DNA of 64,000 bases from Acidaminococcaceae bacterium (GCA_017405945.1 JAFQZL010000055.1:1-64000), one strand, 5' to 3'. Numbered from the stretch's first letter, positions 52,031-60,643 are shown. Notes: a model not told the origin generated them from the sequence alone. A program made the numbers and translations.

Positions 52031-53217
52031 TGAAAACGTTAAATGATAAACTGCAAGTCGTCGAAAAACACGTACAGGAAGGCACAATCAAAATAATGAT
52101 TATCGGGCTGGGCAGCGTCGGTTCTTATTTGTTGGACTACCTTGTCAGCAAAAATGATCCGGCAATCAAAATTATTGTTGTCGGCCGGAATGCTGAAAAA
52201 CTCGAGACGAAAGTTAACATTGTTAAAATTGCAGGACTTATCCGCCATTCCAATAAGTCCGTAATCGAAATTGAAAACAATGTTGACCTGACAAATATCG
52301 AAGCAATTCAAAAAGCAATTGAAAAGCATCAGCCGGATTTTATCGTTAACTCAAGTCGCGCCTACCCGGGCCTGAAATACGGCAGTATCTCCTGGTCAAA
52401 TGTCAGAGCTTATGGTATCTGGAGTCCGCTGTCCATCCGGTTCACGAAAAACATAATGGACGCATGTGAACTGGCAGATACAAATGCCGTTGTAATCAAC
52501 ACGTCATATTCGGACGTGGTAATTCCCTGGCTGAAAAGCGCAGGAAAGGCATACCCGGATTTTGGCAGCGGCAATTTAAATCATTTGGTTCCCCGTATGC
52601 AGTTTGCTGTTGCAAATATGCTGAACGTGGAAGATTTTTGGAACGTCGATATCATGTTCGCGGCCGGTCATTTCCATGATGTTTGTATCAGTAAAGAAGG
52701 GCATACTGAGGGCGTAAACCTGCCTCTCAAAATCTATTATAAAGGCGAAGAGAAAGATCTTCCCCATGATAAAATCTTTGCTGCCTGCAAAATTGCAATG
52801 CCGGTCGACCAAACCCGTAATATGATGAATGCCTCGAGTAACTATCAAATCATTACAGCGGTTATTGATGCAATCCGGACCCGGAAAGATCAAAAACTCT
52901 TTATACCTGGTTTTAACGGAAACATTGGAGGCTACCCGGTAATCATCGGTTATCGGGAGAACAGACTCTCTGCCTGGATTGATGATTCGGTCTTCAGTTT
53001 TGAAGAGATGAACCGGGCAAACCGGGAATCCATTGCTCTTGACGGTGTAGAAGATGTTGTTGGGGGAAAAATCATTTATACTGACGCCTTGATAAAGAAA
53101 GCGATAAAGGCTTTTGGGGTAGAATTGCCTAAAACAGTCGCCTATCAAGATATTGATACTACGGCAAAGTTTATTATTGATAACATTATTATGCCGCAGC
53201 TTGCTAAAAAAGACTGA
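52030..53217 (+). CDS. Saccharopine-dehydrogenase-like NAD(P)-dependent oxidoreductase of unknown function
   Basis: A 395-residue protein with an N-terminal Rossmann fold (IMIIGLGSVGSYLLDYLVSK; VVGRNAEKLE) and IVNSSRAYPGLKYG at the end of the dinucleotide domain, as in saccharopine-dehydrogenase-like reductases. The C-terminal ~200 residues are not recognised. It lies just before phosphonopyruvate decarboxylase in the same unit, so reduction or reductive amination of phosphonoacetaldehyde is a testable guess. The start is ATG 52030 (GGGAGG seven bases upstream); ATG 52027 and TTG 52015 are also in frame. Confidence 0.6.
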   Translation: MKTLNDKLQVVEKHVQEGTIKIMIIGLGSVGSYLLDYLVSKNDPAIKIIVVGRNAEKLETKVNIVKIAGLIRHSNKSVIEIENNVDLTNIEAIQKAIEKHQPDFIVNSSRAYPGLKYGSISWSNVRAYGIWSPLSIRFTKNIMDACELADTNAVVINTSYSDVVIPWLKSAGKAYPDFGSGNLNHLVPRMQFAVANMLNVEDFWNVDIMFAAGHFHDVCISKEGHTEGVNLPLKIYYKGEEKDLPHDKIFAACKIAMPVDQTRNMMNASSNYQIITAVIDAIRTRKDQKLFIPGFNGNIGGYPVIIGYRENRLSAWIDDSVFSFEEMNRANRESIALDGVEDVVGGKIIYTDALIKKAIKAFGVELPKTVAYQDIDTTAKFIIDNIIMPQLAKKD

Positions 53218-53278
53218 TAAAACCGGCTCGATGCTATTGAGACGGAAAAACAAACATCAAACTATTGGGGGTATTCTG

Positions 53279-54421
53279 ATGCGAGTTGAAGATTTTGTAA
53301 AGATTATTGGGGCAGATTTTTATACAGGTGTTCCGGATTCGCAGCTTAAAGCTTTATGTTATTATTTGATGAACACCTACGGCATTGATTCAAAGCATCA
53401 CATTATCGCGGCTAATGAAGGAAACTGTGCTGCTTTGGCTGCAGGCTATCATCTGGCAACAGGAAAAGTTCCTGTGGTTTACATGCAAAATAGCGGCGAA
53501 GGAAATATTATTAATCCGGTGGCCAGCCTGTTAAATGAAAAAGTGTATGCAATTCCTGTCATTTTTATTATAGGCTGGCGCGGCGAACCGGGTATTCATG
53601 ATGAACCCCAGCATATTTATCAGGGTGAAGTGACAGTAAAGTTGCTGGAAGATATGGGAATTGCTTCATTTGCTATTGGGACGGATACAGCATTTGAAGA
53701 AGTTGCTGCTGTCATGGCAGAGTTCCGTAATAGTCTGGCAAAAGGCAAAGATGTGGCCTTTGTGATTCGTAAAGAAGCTTTAACCTATGATAAAAAGGTA
53801 AAATACGAGAATAAAAACACGTTATTGAGAGAAGAAATCATACAGCACATTGTAAAAGCTTCCGGCGAAGATCCCATTATTTCCACAACGGGCAAAGCAA
53901 GCCGTGAATTGTATGAAACCAGGGAAGCGAACGGGCAAAGCCATAAATATGATTTTCTCACTGTAGGAAGTATGGGACATTCTTCTTCTATAGCGTTGGG
54001 CGTTGCTGTTAACAAACCGGGACAACGTATTTGGTGTATTGACGGCGACGGTGCCGTACTCATGCATATGGGGGCCATGGCATTGATTGGAGCAAACAGG
54101 CCGAATAATCTTGTTCATATAGTTATTAACAACGGCGCTCATGAATCAGTTGGCGGAATGCCTACGGTTGCCGGTTCTGTTGACCTTGTAGCAGTTGCAA
54201 GAGCGTGCGGCTATCCTTCTGCTGTAAGTGTAGATAATTTTACTGACTTGGACAAAGAACTGGAAGCGGCAAAAGCACGGAAAGAACTTTCTTTGATTGA
54301 GGTAAAGTGTGCTATTGGTGCCAGAGGTGATTTGGGCCGACCCACAACGACCGCGTTGGAGAACAAACAGGGATTTATGGAGTATTTAATCGAATTATAT
54401 AGTCTTCATAAAAAATACTAA
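53279..54421 (+). CDS. aepY: Phosphonopyruvate decarboxylase
   Basis: A 380-residue thiamine-diphosphate enzyme. The family begins with VKIIGADFYTGVPDSQLKAL, has the catalytic Glu in AANEGNCAALAAG (~47), GWRGEPGIHDEPQH around 100-110 and the ThDP/Mg site CIDGDGAVLMHMGAMAL (GDG 256-258) ending in INN near 285. It converts phosphonopyruvate to phosphonoacetaldehyde, making the PEP mutase step irreversible. Length fits the family. The open frame continues upstream to 53153 but the ATG at 53279 starts the conserved region and has GGGGG upstream. Confidence 0.93.
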   Translation: MRVEDFVKIIGADFYTGVPDSQLKALCYYLMNTYGIDSKHHIIAANEGNCAALAAGYHLATGKVPVVYMQNSGEGNIINPVASLLNEKVYAIPVIFIIGWRGEPGIHDEPQHIYQGEVTVKLLEDMGIASFAIGTDTAFEEVAAVMAEFRNSLAKGKDVAFVIRKEALTYDKKVKYENKNTLLREEIIQHIVKASGEDPIISTTGKASRELYETREANGQSHKYDFLTVGSMGHSSSIALGVAVNKPGQRIWCIDGDGAVLMHMGAMALIGANRPNNLVHIVINNGAHESVGGMPTVAGSVDLVAVARACGYPSAVSVDNFTDLDKELEAAKARKELSLIEVKCAIGARGDLGRPTTTALENKQGFMEYLIELYSLHKKY

Positions 54422-54435
54422 ATAATGTTTTAAGC

Positions 54436-54855
54436 TTGAGGTCCTTTATAGAAGAGCATAAATGTGAGTTTCAGCTGACACATATTGATGCGGTATCTGA
54501 CAACTTTCTGTTTGATATTGGAACGACCGGGGAATTGAGCGTACAGTTGACGGACTGGGAATACGCTGGTATGCAGGATAAGCATGTAGATATTGCCATG
54601 TTTGCCATATATAGTATGTATGATAAGACACAGCTTGACTACCTCATTGATCTGTATTTTGCAGAAGAAGGCGAGTGCGACATGGTTACAAGGGCCAAGA
54701 TTTATTGTTATGTTGCGGCTTGCGGTCTTTTATGGTCCAACTGGTGTGAATATAAGCGGCATTTAGGAGTTGAGTTTGGCGAATACAGTCTTTATCAATA
54801 CCGTTATGGAAAGGATTTTTATCGTTATGCTGAAGCACTGATAGCAAAGCTATGA
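54436..54855 (+). pseudogene. Truncated LicA-like choline kinase, C-terminal part only
   Basis: The 139-residue frame matches only the C-lobe of LicA/choline-kinase proteins: LTHIDAVSDNFLF (catalytic loop, with Ile where the intact copy has Asn) and LTDWEYAGMQDKHVDIAMFA (DFG-like metal site). The N-lobe with the ATP-binding loop, about 175 residues, is missing, and only 14 bases separate it from the preceding stop codon, so it is not simply frameshifted. Its only start is a TTG. An intact LicA is at 55819. Probably a deletion remnant. Confidence 0.7.
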
Positions 54856-54867
54856 GGAGGGGTAAGC

Positions 54868-55737
54868 TTGAAAGTAGACAATGCGATTATCATGGCGGCC
54901 GGAACTTCCAGCCGGTTTGCGCCGCTGTCATATGAAAAACCAAAATCACTGATAGAAGTTAAAGGGGAAGTTTTGCTGGAAAGACAGATTAGGCAGTTGC
55001 AAGAGGCAGGCGTTCCGGAGATTTTTATTGTGACGGGTTACAAGGCAGAGCAGTTTGTGTATTTAAAAGAAAAATTTGGGGTTCAACTGATTAATAATCC
55101 GGACTATTTGACAAGAAACAATAACGGATCTATTTGGTGTGCCAGGAATATTTTGCACAATACTTATATTTGTTCATCAGACAATTATTTTACTGTTAAC
55201 CCATTTGAAAAAGACACAGAGGAATGTTATTACGCAGCGGAGTTTTCGGAAAGGCATACTGCAGAATGGTGCATGACTGAGGATGAGAATGGATATATTG
55301 ATTCCGTAACTATTGGCGGGGAGAATGCATGGTATATGTTAGGGCATGCATTTTGGAGCGAGGAATTTAGTAAAAAGTTTTTGGAGATTTTAGAAAGGGA
55401 ATATAGTCTTCCGGAAACAAAGGATAAACTTTGGGAAAAAATATTTATGGCGCATCTGGATGAATTAAAAATGAAAATACGAAAATATCCGCCCGGTGTG
55501 ATTTTTGAATTTGACACCATCGATGAGTTGCGCGCATTTGATGCCAGTTATAAGACAGATTCCCGTTCTGTCATTATGAAAAAAATCGCAGAAGACTTGT
55601 GTATTTCGGAAAGTGAAATTGTAAATCTTGTGTCCGTTAGAAGCGCAAATACAGAAGCAGCTGGTTTTATATTTGATGTACCTGCTGGGCATTATCAGTA
55701 TTTATATGACACGGGTGTATTGAAAAAAGTAAGATAA
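54868..55737 (+). CDS. licC: LicC/PntC-like CTP:phosphocholine or aminoethylphosphonate cytidylyltransferase
   Basis: A 289-residue nucleotidyltransferase. The signature AIIMAAGTSSRFAPLSYEKP with the following KSL and the IFIVTGYKAEQF, NNNGSIWCARNIL and YICSSDNYF segments are typical of LicC and its relative PntC. It should form CDP-choline or the CMP-phosphonate from CTP. Residues from ~230 to 289 form an extra C-terminal extension (MKKIAEDLCISESEIVNLVS) not usual in LicC. The TTG start has GGAGGGG upstream. Confidence 0.83.
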   Translation: MKVDNAIIMAAGTSSRFAPLSYEKPKSLIEVKGEVLLERQIRQLQEAGVPEIFIVTGYKAEQFVYLKEKFGVQLINNPDYLTRNNNGSIWCARNILHNTYICSSDNYFTVNPFEKDTEECYYAAEFSERHTAEWCMTEDENGYIDSVTIGGENAWYMLGHAFWSEEFSKKFLEILEREYSLPETKDKLWEKIFMAHLDELKMKIRKYPPGVIFEFDTIDELRAFDASYKTDSRSVIMKKIAEDLCISESEIVNLVSVRSANTEAAGFIFDVPAGHYQYLYDTGVLKKVR

Positions 55738-55818
55738 CGACTGCAATTATATTACAATTAATTATATAGGTTAAATCCTGAATCATAATTCGTTTAATAA
55801 TACAGGAAAAGGGGTTTT

Positions 55819-56736
55819 ATGATGGCAGAATTAGTGCGGCAAATAGTGGAGGAAGATATTCCGAAGGTGAAAGAGCTTTTGTATATAGTCTTTTCCGACG
55901 GGGAGTATCAACAGATTGAAAGGCTTGGGGGCATGACGAATCATTCATATAAAGTGACACGGAATGACGGACAGGAGTACCTGGTTCGCATTCCAGGCGA
56001 CGGTACGGATGGGATGATTAACCGACTCGATGAACGGAAAAGTACAGAACTGGCTTGTAAACTTGGGATTGACTCGGAACTGCTTTATTTTGGTGATGAC
56101 GGAACTAAGGTAATGCGTTTCATTCATAATCCGAAACCCATGAACGAGGAAGTGATGAGAAGAAAAGAAAATCTTTTGCAGGCGGCCGAAATTTTCCGAA
56201 AATTACATACCTGCGGGGTGGATACGGGTGTGCGGTTTGAAGTTTTTGAAATGGCTGCACTTTATGAAAGAATTATCCGGGATGCCGGGGTTGCTTTTTA
56301 TGATGACTATGAAAAAGTAAAACAATGTGTAATGGATATCAAAAAGGCGGTTGATGGTGTCGGTGTTGCACCGCGTGTACCATGCCATAATGATTCCCTG
56401 ATGGGGAACTGGGTTCTTGGTCAAGATGGGAAGTTATACTTAATTGATTGGGAATATTCTGGAATGAACGAAGCTATGTGGGATTTGTCCTGTCTCTCAA
56501 TCGAAGCAAATTATGCGGAAAAGAATGACGGCGAGCTATTGAATGCATATTATAAAAGAGAAGCAACGATTGACGAAAAGAAGCGATTCGTAGCAGCGAA
56601 ATTATATGTAGATTATTTATGGACGTTATGGGGTTTGACAAGAATACCTTTTGATGGTGAGTTTATGCAGGAATATGCTGATGGGCGATATTTACGTCTT
56701 AAGAATAATATAGACGTATACAAAAAATTAGGCTAA
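55819..56736 (+). CDS. licA: LicA-like choline/ethanolamine kinase
   Basis: A 305-residue kinase of the aminoglycoside-phosphotransferase fold: RLGGMTNHSYKVTR (nucleotide loop), PCHNDSLMGNWVL (catalytic loop, HND 190-192) and LYLIDWEYSGMNEAMWDLS (metal site, D210). LicA phosphorylates choline imported by LicB, giving the substrate of LicC. The first 25 residues resemble an added N-terminal helix. ATG 55822 is equally possible as start; AAAAGGGG lies upstream of both. Confidence 0.88.
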   Translation: MMAELVRQIVEEDIPKVKELLYIVFSDGEYQQIERLGGMTNHSYKVTRNDGQEYLVRIPGDGTDGMINRLDERKSTELACKLGIDSELLYFGDDGTKVMRFIHNPKPMNEEVMRRKENLLQAAEIFRKLHTCGVDTGVRFEVFEMAALYERIIRDAGVAFYDDYEKVKQCVMDIKKAVDGVGVAPRVPCHNDSLMGNWVLGQDGKLYLIDWEYSGMNEAMWDLSCLSIEANYAEKNDGELLNAYYKREATIDEKKRFVAAKLYVDYLWTLWGLTRIPFDGEFMQEYADGRYLRLKNNIDVYKKLG

Positions 56737-56750
56737 GAGGGAAATAAATA

Positions 56751-57689
56751 ATGATTGCAGGAATTTTAGCTGCCATAACATGGGCGGTTGAAACGTTAAC
56801 TATCGGGATTGCTATGGCCATGTCGCCATTTGTTTCTACAGACCAGGCGGTTTTGTTGGCGCCTTTTGTAAGTACCTTTTTACATGACTTTTTTTCTGCA
56901 ATATGGGCTTGTGCCTATAATGGGATTAGGGGGAACCTTGTCAACGTAATAAAAGCATTAAAAACCAGAAGCGGTAAATATGTCATTCTGGCAGCTATTA
57001 TTGGTGGACCAGTTGGAATGACGGGGTATGTCCTTTCTATCAACAACATGGGAGCTTCCATTGGTGCGGTTGCTAGTGCTATTTTCCCGGCAATCGGTGC
57101 CGTTTTGGCATATTTCTTTTTAAAGGAAAAAATGCAGTGGTACAGATGGATTCTCTTAATTGTTACCATATTAGGCGTATATGGTTTGAGTTATTCGCCA
57201 GAGATTAACATTACGAATTTTTGGCTTGGTTTTGCAGGTACTTTAATGTGTGCGTTTGGATGGGGTATCGAAGCAGTTATTCTTGCAAAGAGTATGCAAG
57301 ACCCGGAGGTGACAAATGAAATTGCGCTGCAGATTCGGCAAACAACATCTGCTATTGTTTATGGATTGGTTATTCTTCCCTTTATAAAAGGCTGGGGATT
57401 CACTGTCAGTCTATTTAGCGGTACGGAAATGCTGATTCCTACGCTTGCACTGGCAGCTTTTTTTGCTACGATTTCATATCTGTGTTATTACAGGGCTATA
57501 TCTCAGATCGGTGCGTCAAAAGCCATGGCAGTAAATGTTACCTACGCAGCCTGGGCAATTGTGTTTACGATATTGGTTTTCAAGGATACAAGCGTATTGA
57601 ATCCGATAACAATTATTTGTACCATAGTGGTACTGGTGTGTGGTGTATTGGCGGCAGCGGATTATAAGGAGTTATTGGGAAAGGAATGA
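56751..57689 (+). CDS. licB: LicB-like choline transporter (EamA/DMT superfamily)
   Basis: A 312-residue protein with ten membrane segments in two EamA repeats (GGPVGMTGYVLSINNMGASI and the downstream FLKEKMQWYRW loop of repeat one; YRAISQIGASKAMAVNVTYA of repeat two). The AITWAVETLTIGIAMA beginning and the overall order after LicC and LicA fit LicB, the choline permease of lic1 loci. It begins 14 nt after licA with AGAGGG. A hairpin (57726-57747) and a terminator (57835-57870) follow. Confidence 0.83.
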   Translation: MIAGILAAITWAVETLTIGIAMAMSPFVSTDQAVLLAPFVSTFLHDFFSAIWACAYNGIRGNLVNVIKALKTRSGKYVILAAIIGGPVGMTGYVLSINNMGASIGAVASAIFPAIGAVLAYFFLKEKMQWYRWILLIVTILGVYGLSYSPEINITNFWLGFAGTLMCAFGWGIEAVILAKSMQDPEVTNEIALQIRQTTSAIVYGLVILPFIKGWGFTVSLFSGTEMLIPTLALAAFFATISYLCYYRAISQIGASKAMAVNVTYAAWAIVFTILVFKDTSVLNPITIICTIVVLVCGVLAAADYKELLGKE

Positions 57690-57725
57690 GTATTATTACC
57701 ACCGGAATGGTTTGTAGGATGTGGA

Positions 57726-57870
57726 ACTGATTTTTTATTAAATCAGTCCGGTCGCTCTTCATCGTGTCTATTTTACTTCGCGAAACCATCCGACGGAGTC
57801 CGCAGATTACAGCTAGCCAAATTACATATAGAGTAGACGCTGAACATAAAACGTTTGGCGTCCTTTTTTA
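57726..57870 (+). terminator. Hairpin plus T-run terminator after the lic genes
   Basis: The first hairpin pairs ACTGATTT (57726-57733) with AAATCAGT (57740-57747). A second structure pairs AGACGC near 57836-57840 with GCGTC at 57859-57862, followed by seven T (57864-57869 region). The 292-base gap between genes holds these, the next promoter and no recognisable gene. Confidence 0.5.
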
Positions 57871-57883
57871 TATATGATATAAT
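57855..57883 (+). promoter_or_regulatory. Extended -10 promoter of the cytidylyltransferase/SDR/AraD unit
   Basis: TTGGCG (57855-57860), 17-nt spacer, and TGATATAAT with TATAAT at 57878-57883. The -35 box lies within the 3' arm of the preceding terminator. Confidence 0.65.
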
Positions 57884-57981
57884 AATACATAAATATTTAA
57901 TGCATCTGGGATCAGGCGTTGTATATACATTGTTTTGGTCTGTAGCATTAATTAACATTGACCAGTATCAGGAGGAGAAAC

Positions 57982-58698
57982 ATGGCAAATATCGGCTTGA
58001 TTATTGCAGGAGGTTCTGGAAACCGTATGCATCAGGACATACCCAAACAGTTTTTGACGGTAAATGAGCGTCCAGTCATCGTATATACACTGGAAGCGTT
58101 TGAAAAACATCCGGAAATTGATGCAATTGCCGTGGTGTGTATTGCAGGTTGGGAACAGGTTTTATGGGCTTATGCAAAACAGTTTAATATCACCAAATTG
58201 GTATATGTGATACCCGGTGGCAAAAACGGACAGGATTCTATTCGTAATGGTGTCTATGAATTGGAAAAGCATTTTGCACCTGAAGATTTGGTGCTAATTC
58301 ACGATGCAATACGTCCCATGGTGTCTGCAGAAATTATTTCCGATAATATTCGTGTAGCCAGAGAATTCGGTAATGCCATTACGGTGATTCCCTGTGCAGA
58401 AGCCATGATGCAGACGGAAGACGGCATTGTGTCTGCAGGCAGTTATCCCCGAGACCGACTGAAGCGGACCCAAACCCCACAGGCATTCCATATTGGTGAC
58501 ATCTGTGACTTGCACAGAAGAGCGTTGGAAGCAGGTATTACCAATTCCGTAGCTTCCTGTACGCTAAAGATTGAAATGGATGAACAGGTATATTTCTCTG
58601 CCGGCTCTGAAAAAAATATCAAACTGACTACAGTTGAAGATATTGATATTTTTAAGGCACTGCTTGCGGCAAAACGGTCAGACTGGTTAAAAGCGTGA
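57982..58698 (+). CDS. IspD/TarI-family cytidylyltransferase
   Basis: A 238-residue cytidylyltransferase: IIAGGSGNRMHQDIPKQFL (CTP loop), IPGGKNGQDSIRNG, IHDAIRPMVSAEI and KRTQTPQAFHIGD, NIKLTTVEDIDIF. These are shared by IspD (methylerythritol-4-phosphate) and TarI (ribitol-5-phosphate) enzymes. Its glycan-locus position, next to an AraD-like epimerase and an SDR, favours a polyol- or pentose-phosphate substrate over isoprenoid synthesis. ATG 57982 has AGGAGG at 57970-57975; the frame extends uselessly to 57958. Confidence 0.85.
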   Translation: MANIGLIIAGGSGNRMHQDIPKQFLTVNERPVIVYTLEAFEKHPEIDAIAVVCIAGWEQVLWAYAKQFNITKLVYVIPGGKNGQDSIRNGVYELEKHFAPEDLVLIHDAIRPMVSAEIISDNIRVAREFGNAITVIPCAEAMMQTEDGIVSAGSYPRDRLKRTQTPQAFHIGDICDLHRRALEAGITNSVASCTLKIEMDEQVYFSAGSEKNIKLTTVEDIDIFKALLAAKRSDWLKA

Positions 58699-58750
58699 GA
58701 AATGAGTTAGTAAGAAACAGAGATGATTGTTAGTAAAAAAGGCGCACATG

Positions 58751-59812
58751 ATGAGTATTTATACTAGTAAGCTTTGGCTTGCTGATTTGGATAAAACAGT
58801 AGCTGTTCTTCCTGAACTGTCAGAACTGGCCGGTAAGAGTGTGATGGTAACCGGGTGCACAGGTCTCATTTGCTCTGCTGTGGTAGATGTACTGATTCGC
58901 TGGAATGAAATACATGCGGATAAGATTAAAATTTTGGCTGCGGGACGCAGTGAGAAAAAAATTGCAGAGCGATTTGCACCCTATGTTGCGAAAGACTGGT
59001 TTGTGTTTGTGCCCTATGATGCTTCGGCAGCAGACAACCATTTTTCAGAACGTTGTGATTATATCATTCATGGTGCCAGCAATGCCGCTCCGGGTAAGAT
59101 TATGAAAGAACCGGTAGAAACCATGCTGGATAATGTGCTTGGCGTGAAGGGTTTGCTGGATTATGCTAAAGAAAGCAAGGCAAAGCGGGTGATGTTTGTT
59201 TCCAGTTCAGAAGTGTATGGAAAGAAGGAGAATGCGGAGCCGTTCCGGTTAGGGGAATACGGATATATTGATCTGCTGAATTCCCGTAATTCTTATTCGG
59301 TAGGCAAACGTGCTGCGGAAACCTTGTGTGTTTCCTATGCAGATGAGTATGGAGTGGAGTCAGTGATTGTGCGCCCCGGGCATATTTACGGTCCTACTGC
59401 TACCCGAAGTGATAACCGGGTTTCTTCTGTCTGGGCCTATGATGTGGCGGAAGGCAAAGACATAGTAATGAAAAGCGATGGGTCACAGGTACGGAGTTAC
59501 TGTTATTGTTTAGACTGTGCTTCGGCCATTTTGAAAGTGTTACTGAAAGGTGAGAATTGCCATGCCTATAACATTTCCAACCCGGATTCGGTCATTAATA
59601 TCCGGCAGATGGCGGAACTGCTGGCAAACTCTGCCGATGTGCAACTGCGTATGGATTTGCCTACCGAAGAAGAGAAGAAAGGGTTTAACCCAATGAGCAA
59701 TTCGTCACTGGACAGTAAGGAACTGCTGGAATTGGGTTGGAAGGGATTGTTTGATGCTAAAGTAGGGTTTGCCCATACTGTGGAGATTTTGAAAGAGATA
59801 AAAAGCAAATGA
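58751..59812 (+). CDS. NAD-dependent epimerase/dehydratase (extended SDR)
   Basis: A 353-residue extended SDR: VMVTGCTGLICSAVVDVLIR (NAD loop), HGASNAAPGKIMKEP, FVSSSEVYG, SYSVGKRAAETL (YxxxK) and IVRPGHIYGPT. These are the features of nucleotide-sugar epimerases and dehydratases such as UDP-xylose synthase. It is co-transcribed with the IspD/TarI-like and AraD-like genes, so it may work on a CDP-linked pentose or pentitol. ATG 58748 is an alternative start; AAAGG lies 8 nt before 58751. Confidence 0.82.
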   Translation: MSIYTSKLWLADLDKTVAVLPELSELAGKSVMVTGCTGLICSAVVDVLIRWNEIHADKIKILAAGRSEKKIAERFAPYVAKDWFVFVPYDASAADNHFSERCDYIIHGASNAAPGKIMKEPVETMLDNVLGVKGLLDYAKESKAKRVMFVSSSEVYGKKENAEPFRLGEYGYIDLLNSRNSYSVGKRAAETLCVSYADEYGVESVIVRPGHIYGPTATRSDNRVSSVWAYDVAEGKDIVMKSDGSQVRSYCYCLDCASAILKVLLKGENCHAYNISNPDSVINIRQMAELLANSADVQLRMDLPTEEEKKGFNPMSNSSLDSKELLELGWKGLFDAKVGFAHTVEILKEIKSK

Positions 59813-59817
59813 AACTT

Positions 59818-59877
59818 ACCCCGCTCACGAAGTGAGGCAGGAGCATGGAAAATGCGCCTGTGTGTATGCACCGGGGT
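59818..59877 (+). ncRNA. Predicted four-stem RNA structure in the leader of the AraD-like gene
   Basis: A closing stem ACCCCG (59818-59823)/CGGGGT (59872-59877) encloses three hairpins: CTCAC-gaa-GTGAG (59824-59836), CAGG-a-GCAT/ATGC-g-CCTG (59838-59860) and GTG-tatg-CAC (59862-59871). The layout is a compact four-way junction of 60 nt. It has no T-loop or CCA end, so it is not a tRNA. It was found by eye and may be cis-regulatory. Confidence 0.35.
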
Positions 59878-59918
59878 TATTTGTTTAAGATAATTAATTG
59901 TAAAGGATGGATAGAAAT

Positions 59919-60614
59919 ATGCTGGAGACGTTGAAAGAGCAGGTTTGTGAAGCGAATCTGGAATTAAACCGGCGCGGGATTGTAATCTATACCTTTGGTA
60001 ATGTCAGTGGGATTGACAGAGAAGCGGGTCTTATAGTTATTAAGCCCTCCGGGATTGCGTATGATATCATGAAACCGGAAGACATGGTAGTTGTGGACTT
60101 GAAAACAGGCGATCCGGTGGAAGGGAAGTGGAAACCTTCTTCTGATACAAAAACGCATTTGGAAATTTACCGGGCTTTTCCGGAAGTCAGGGGTATTACT
60201 CACACTCACTCTATTAATGCAGTAGCTTTTGCCCAGGCAGGTTTGGATATACCGGCATTGGGAACGACTCACGCAGATTATTTTTATGGGGCTATTCCCT
60301 GTACGCGTGAATTGACCAAAGAAGAAGTTGAAGAAGCCTATGAACTGAATACTGGCAAAGTAATCGTGGATTGTATCAAAGAACGTGGTATCGATCCTAT
60401 GGCGGTGCCAGGTATTGTGGTAAAAAACCATGGTCCTTTCAGTTGGGGCAAAGATGCTGATGCAGCCGTTTACCATGCAGTGGTCATGGAGGCAGTGGCA
60501 GAAATGGGTTTGAAAACGTTGCTGTTAAACCAAACTGCTTCTATGCAACAATATGTGTTGGATAAACACTATAAGCGCAAGCATGGACCGGGGGCGTATT
60601 ACGGACAGAAATAG
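59919..60614 (+). CDS. L-ribulose-5-phosphate 4-epimerase family protein (AraD/UlaF-like)
   Basis: A 231-residue class II aldolase-fold enzyme, exactly the usual AraD length from ATG 59919. Signature sites: [20 protein letters not shown], the zinc ligands in [35 protein letters not shown] and [20 protein letters not shown]. AraD interconverts L-ribulose-5-phosphate and D-xylulose-5-phosphate. No arabinose genes are near; instead it follows a CDP-transferase and an SDR, suggesting supply of a pentulose phosphate for an activated polyol. ATG 59907 is in frame but directly abuts AAAGG. Confidence 0.88.
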   Translation: MLETLKEQVCEANLELNRRGIVIYTFGNVSGIDREAGLIVIKPSGIAYDIMKPEDMVVVDLKTGDPVEGKWKPSSDTKTHLEIYRAFPEVRGITHTHSINAVAFAQAGLDIPALGTTHADYFYGAIPCTRELTKEEVEEAYELNTGKVIVDCIKERGIDPMAVPGIVVKNHGPFSWGKDADAAVYHAVVMEAVAEMGLKTLLLNQTASMQQYVLDKHYKRKHGPGAYYGQK

Positions 60615-60643
60615 TTTAAGGAAGTCGGTGGTGTTTTGCTATT

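Noticed and set aside
59818-59877. tRNA gene
   Set aside because: The cloverleaf-like fold has no T-loop sequence, no anticodon loop of seven bases and no CCA-type end.
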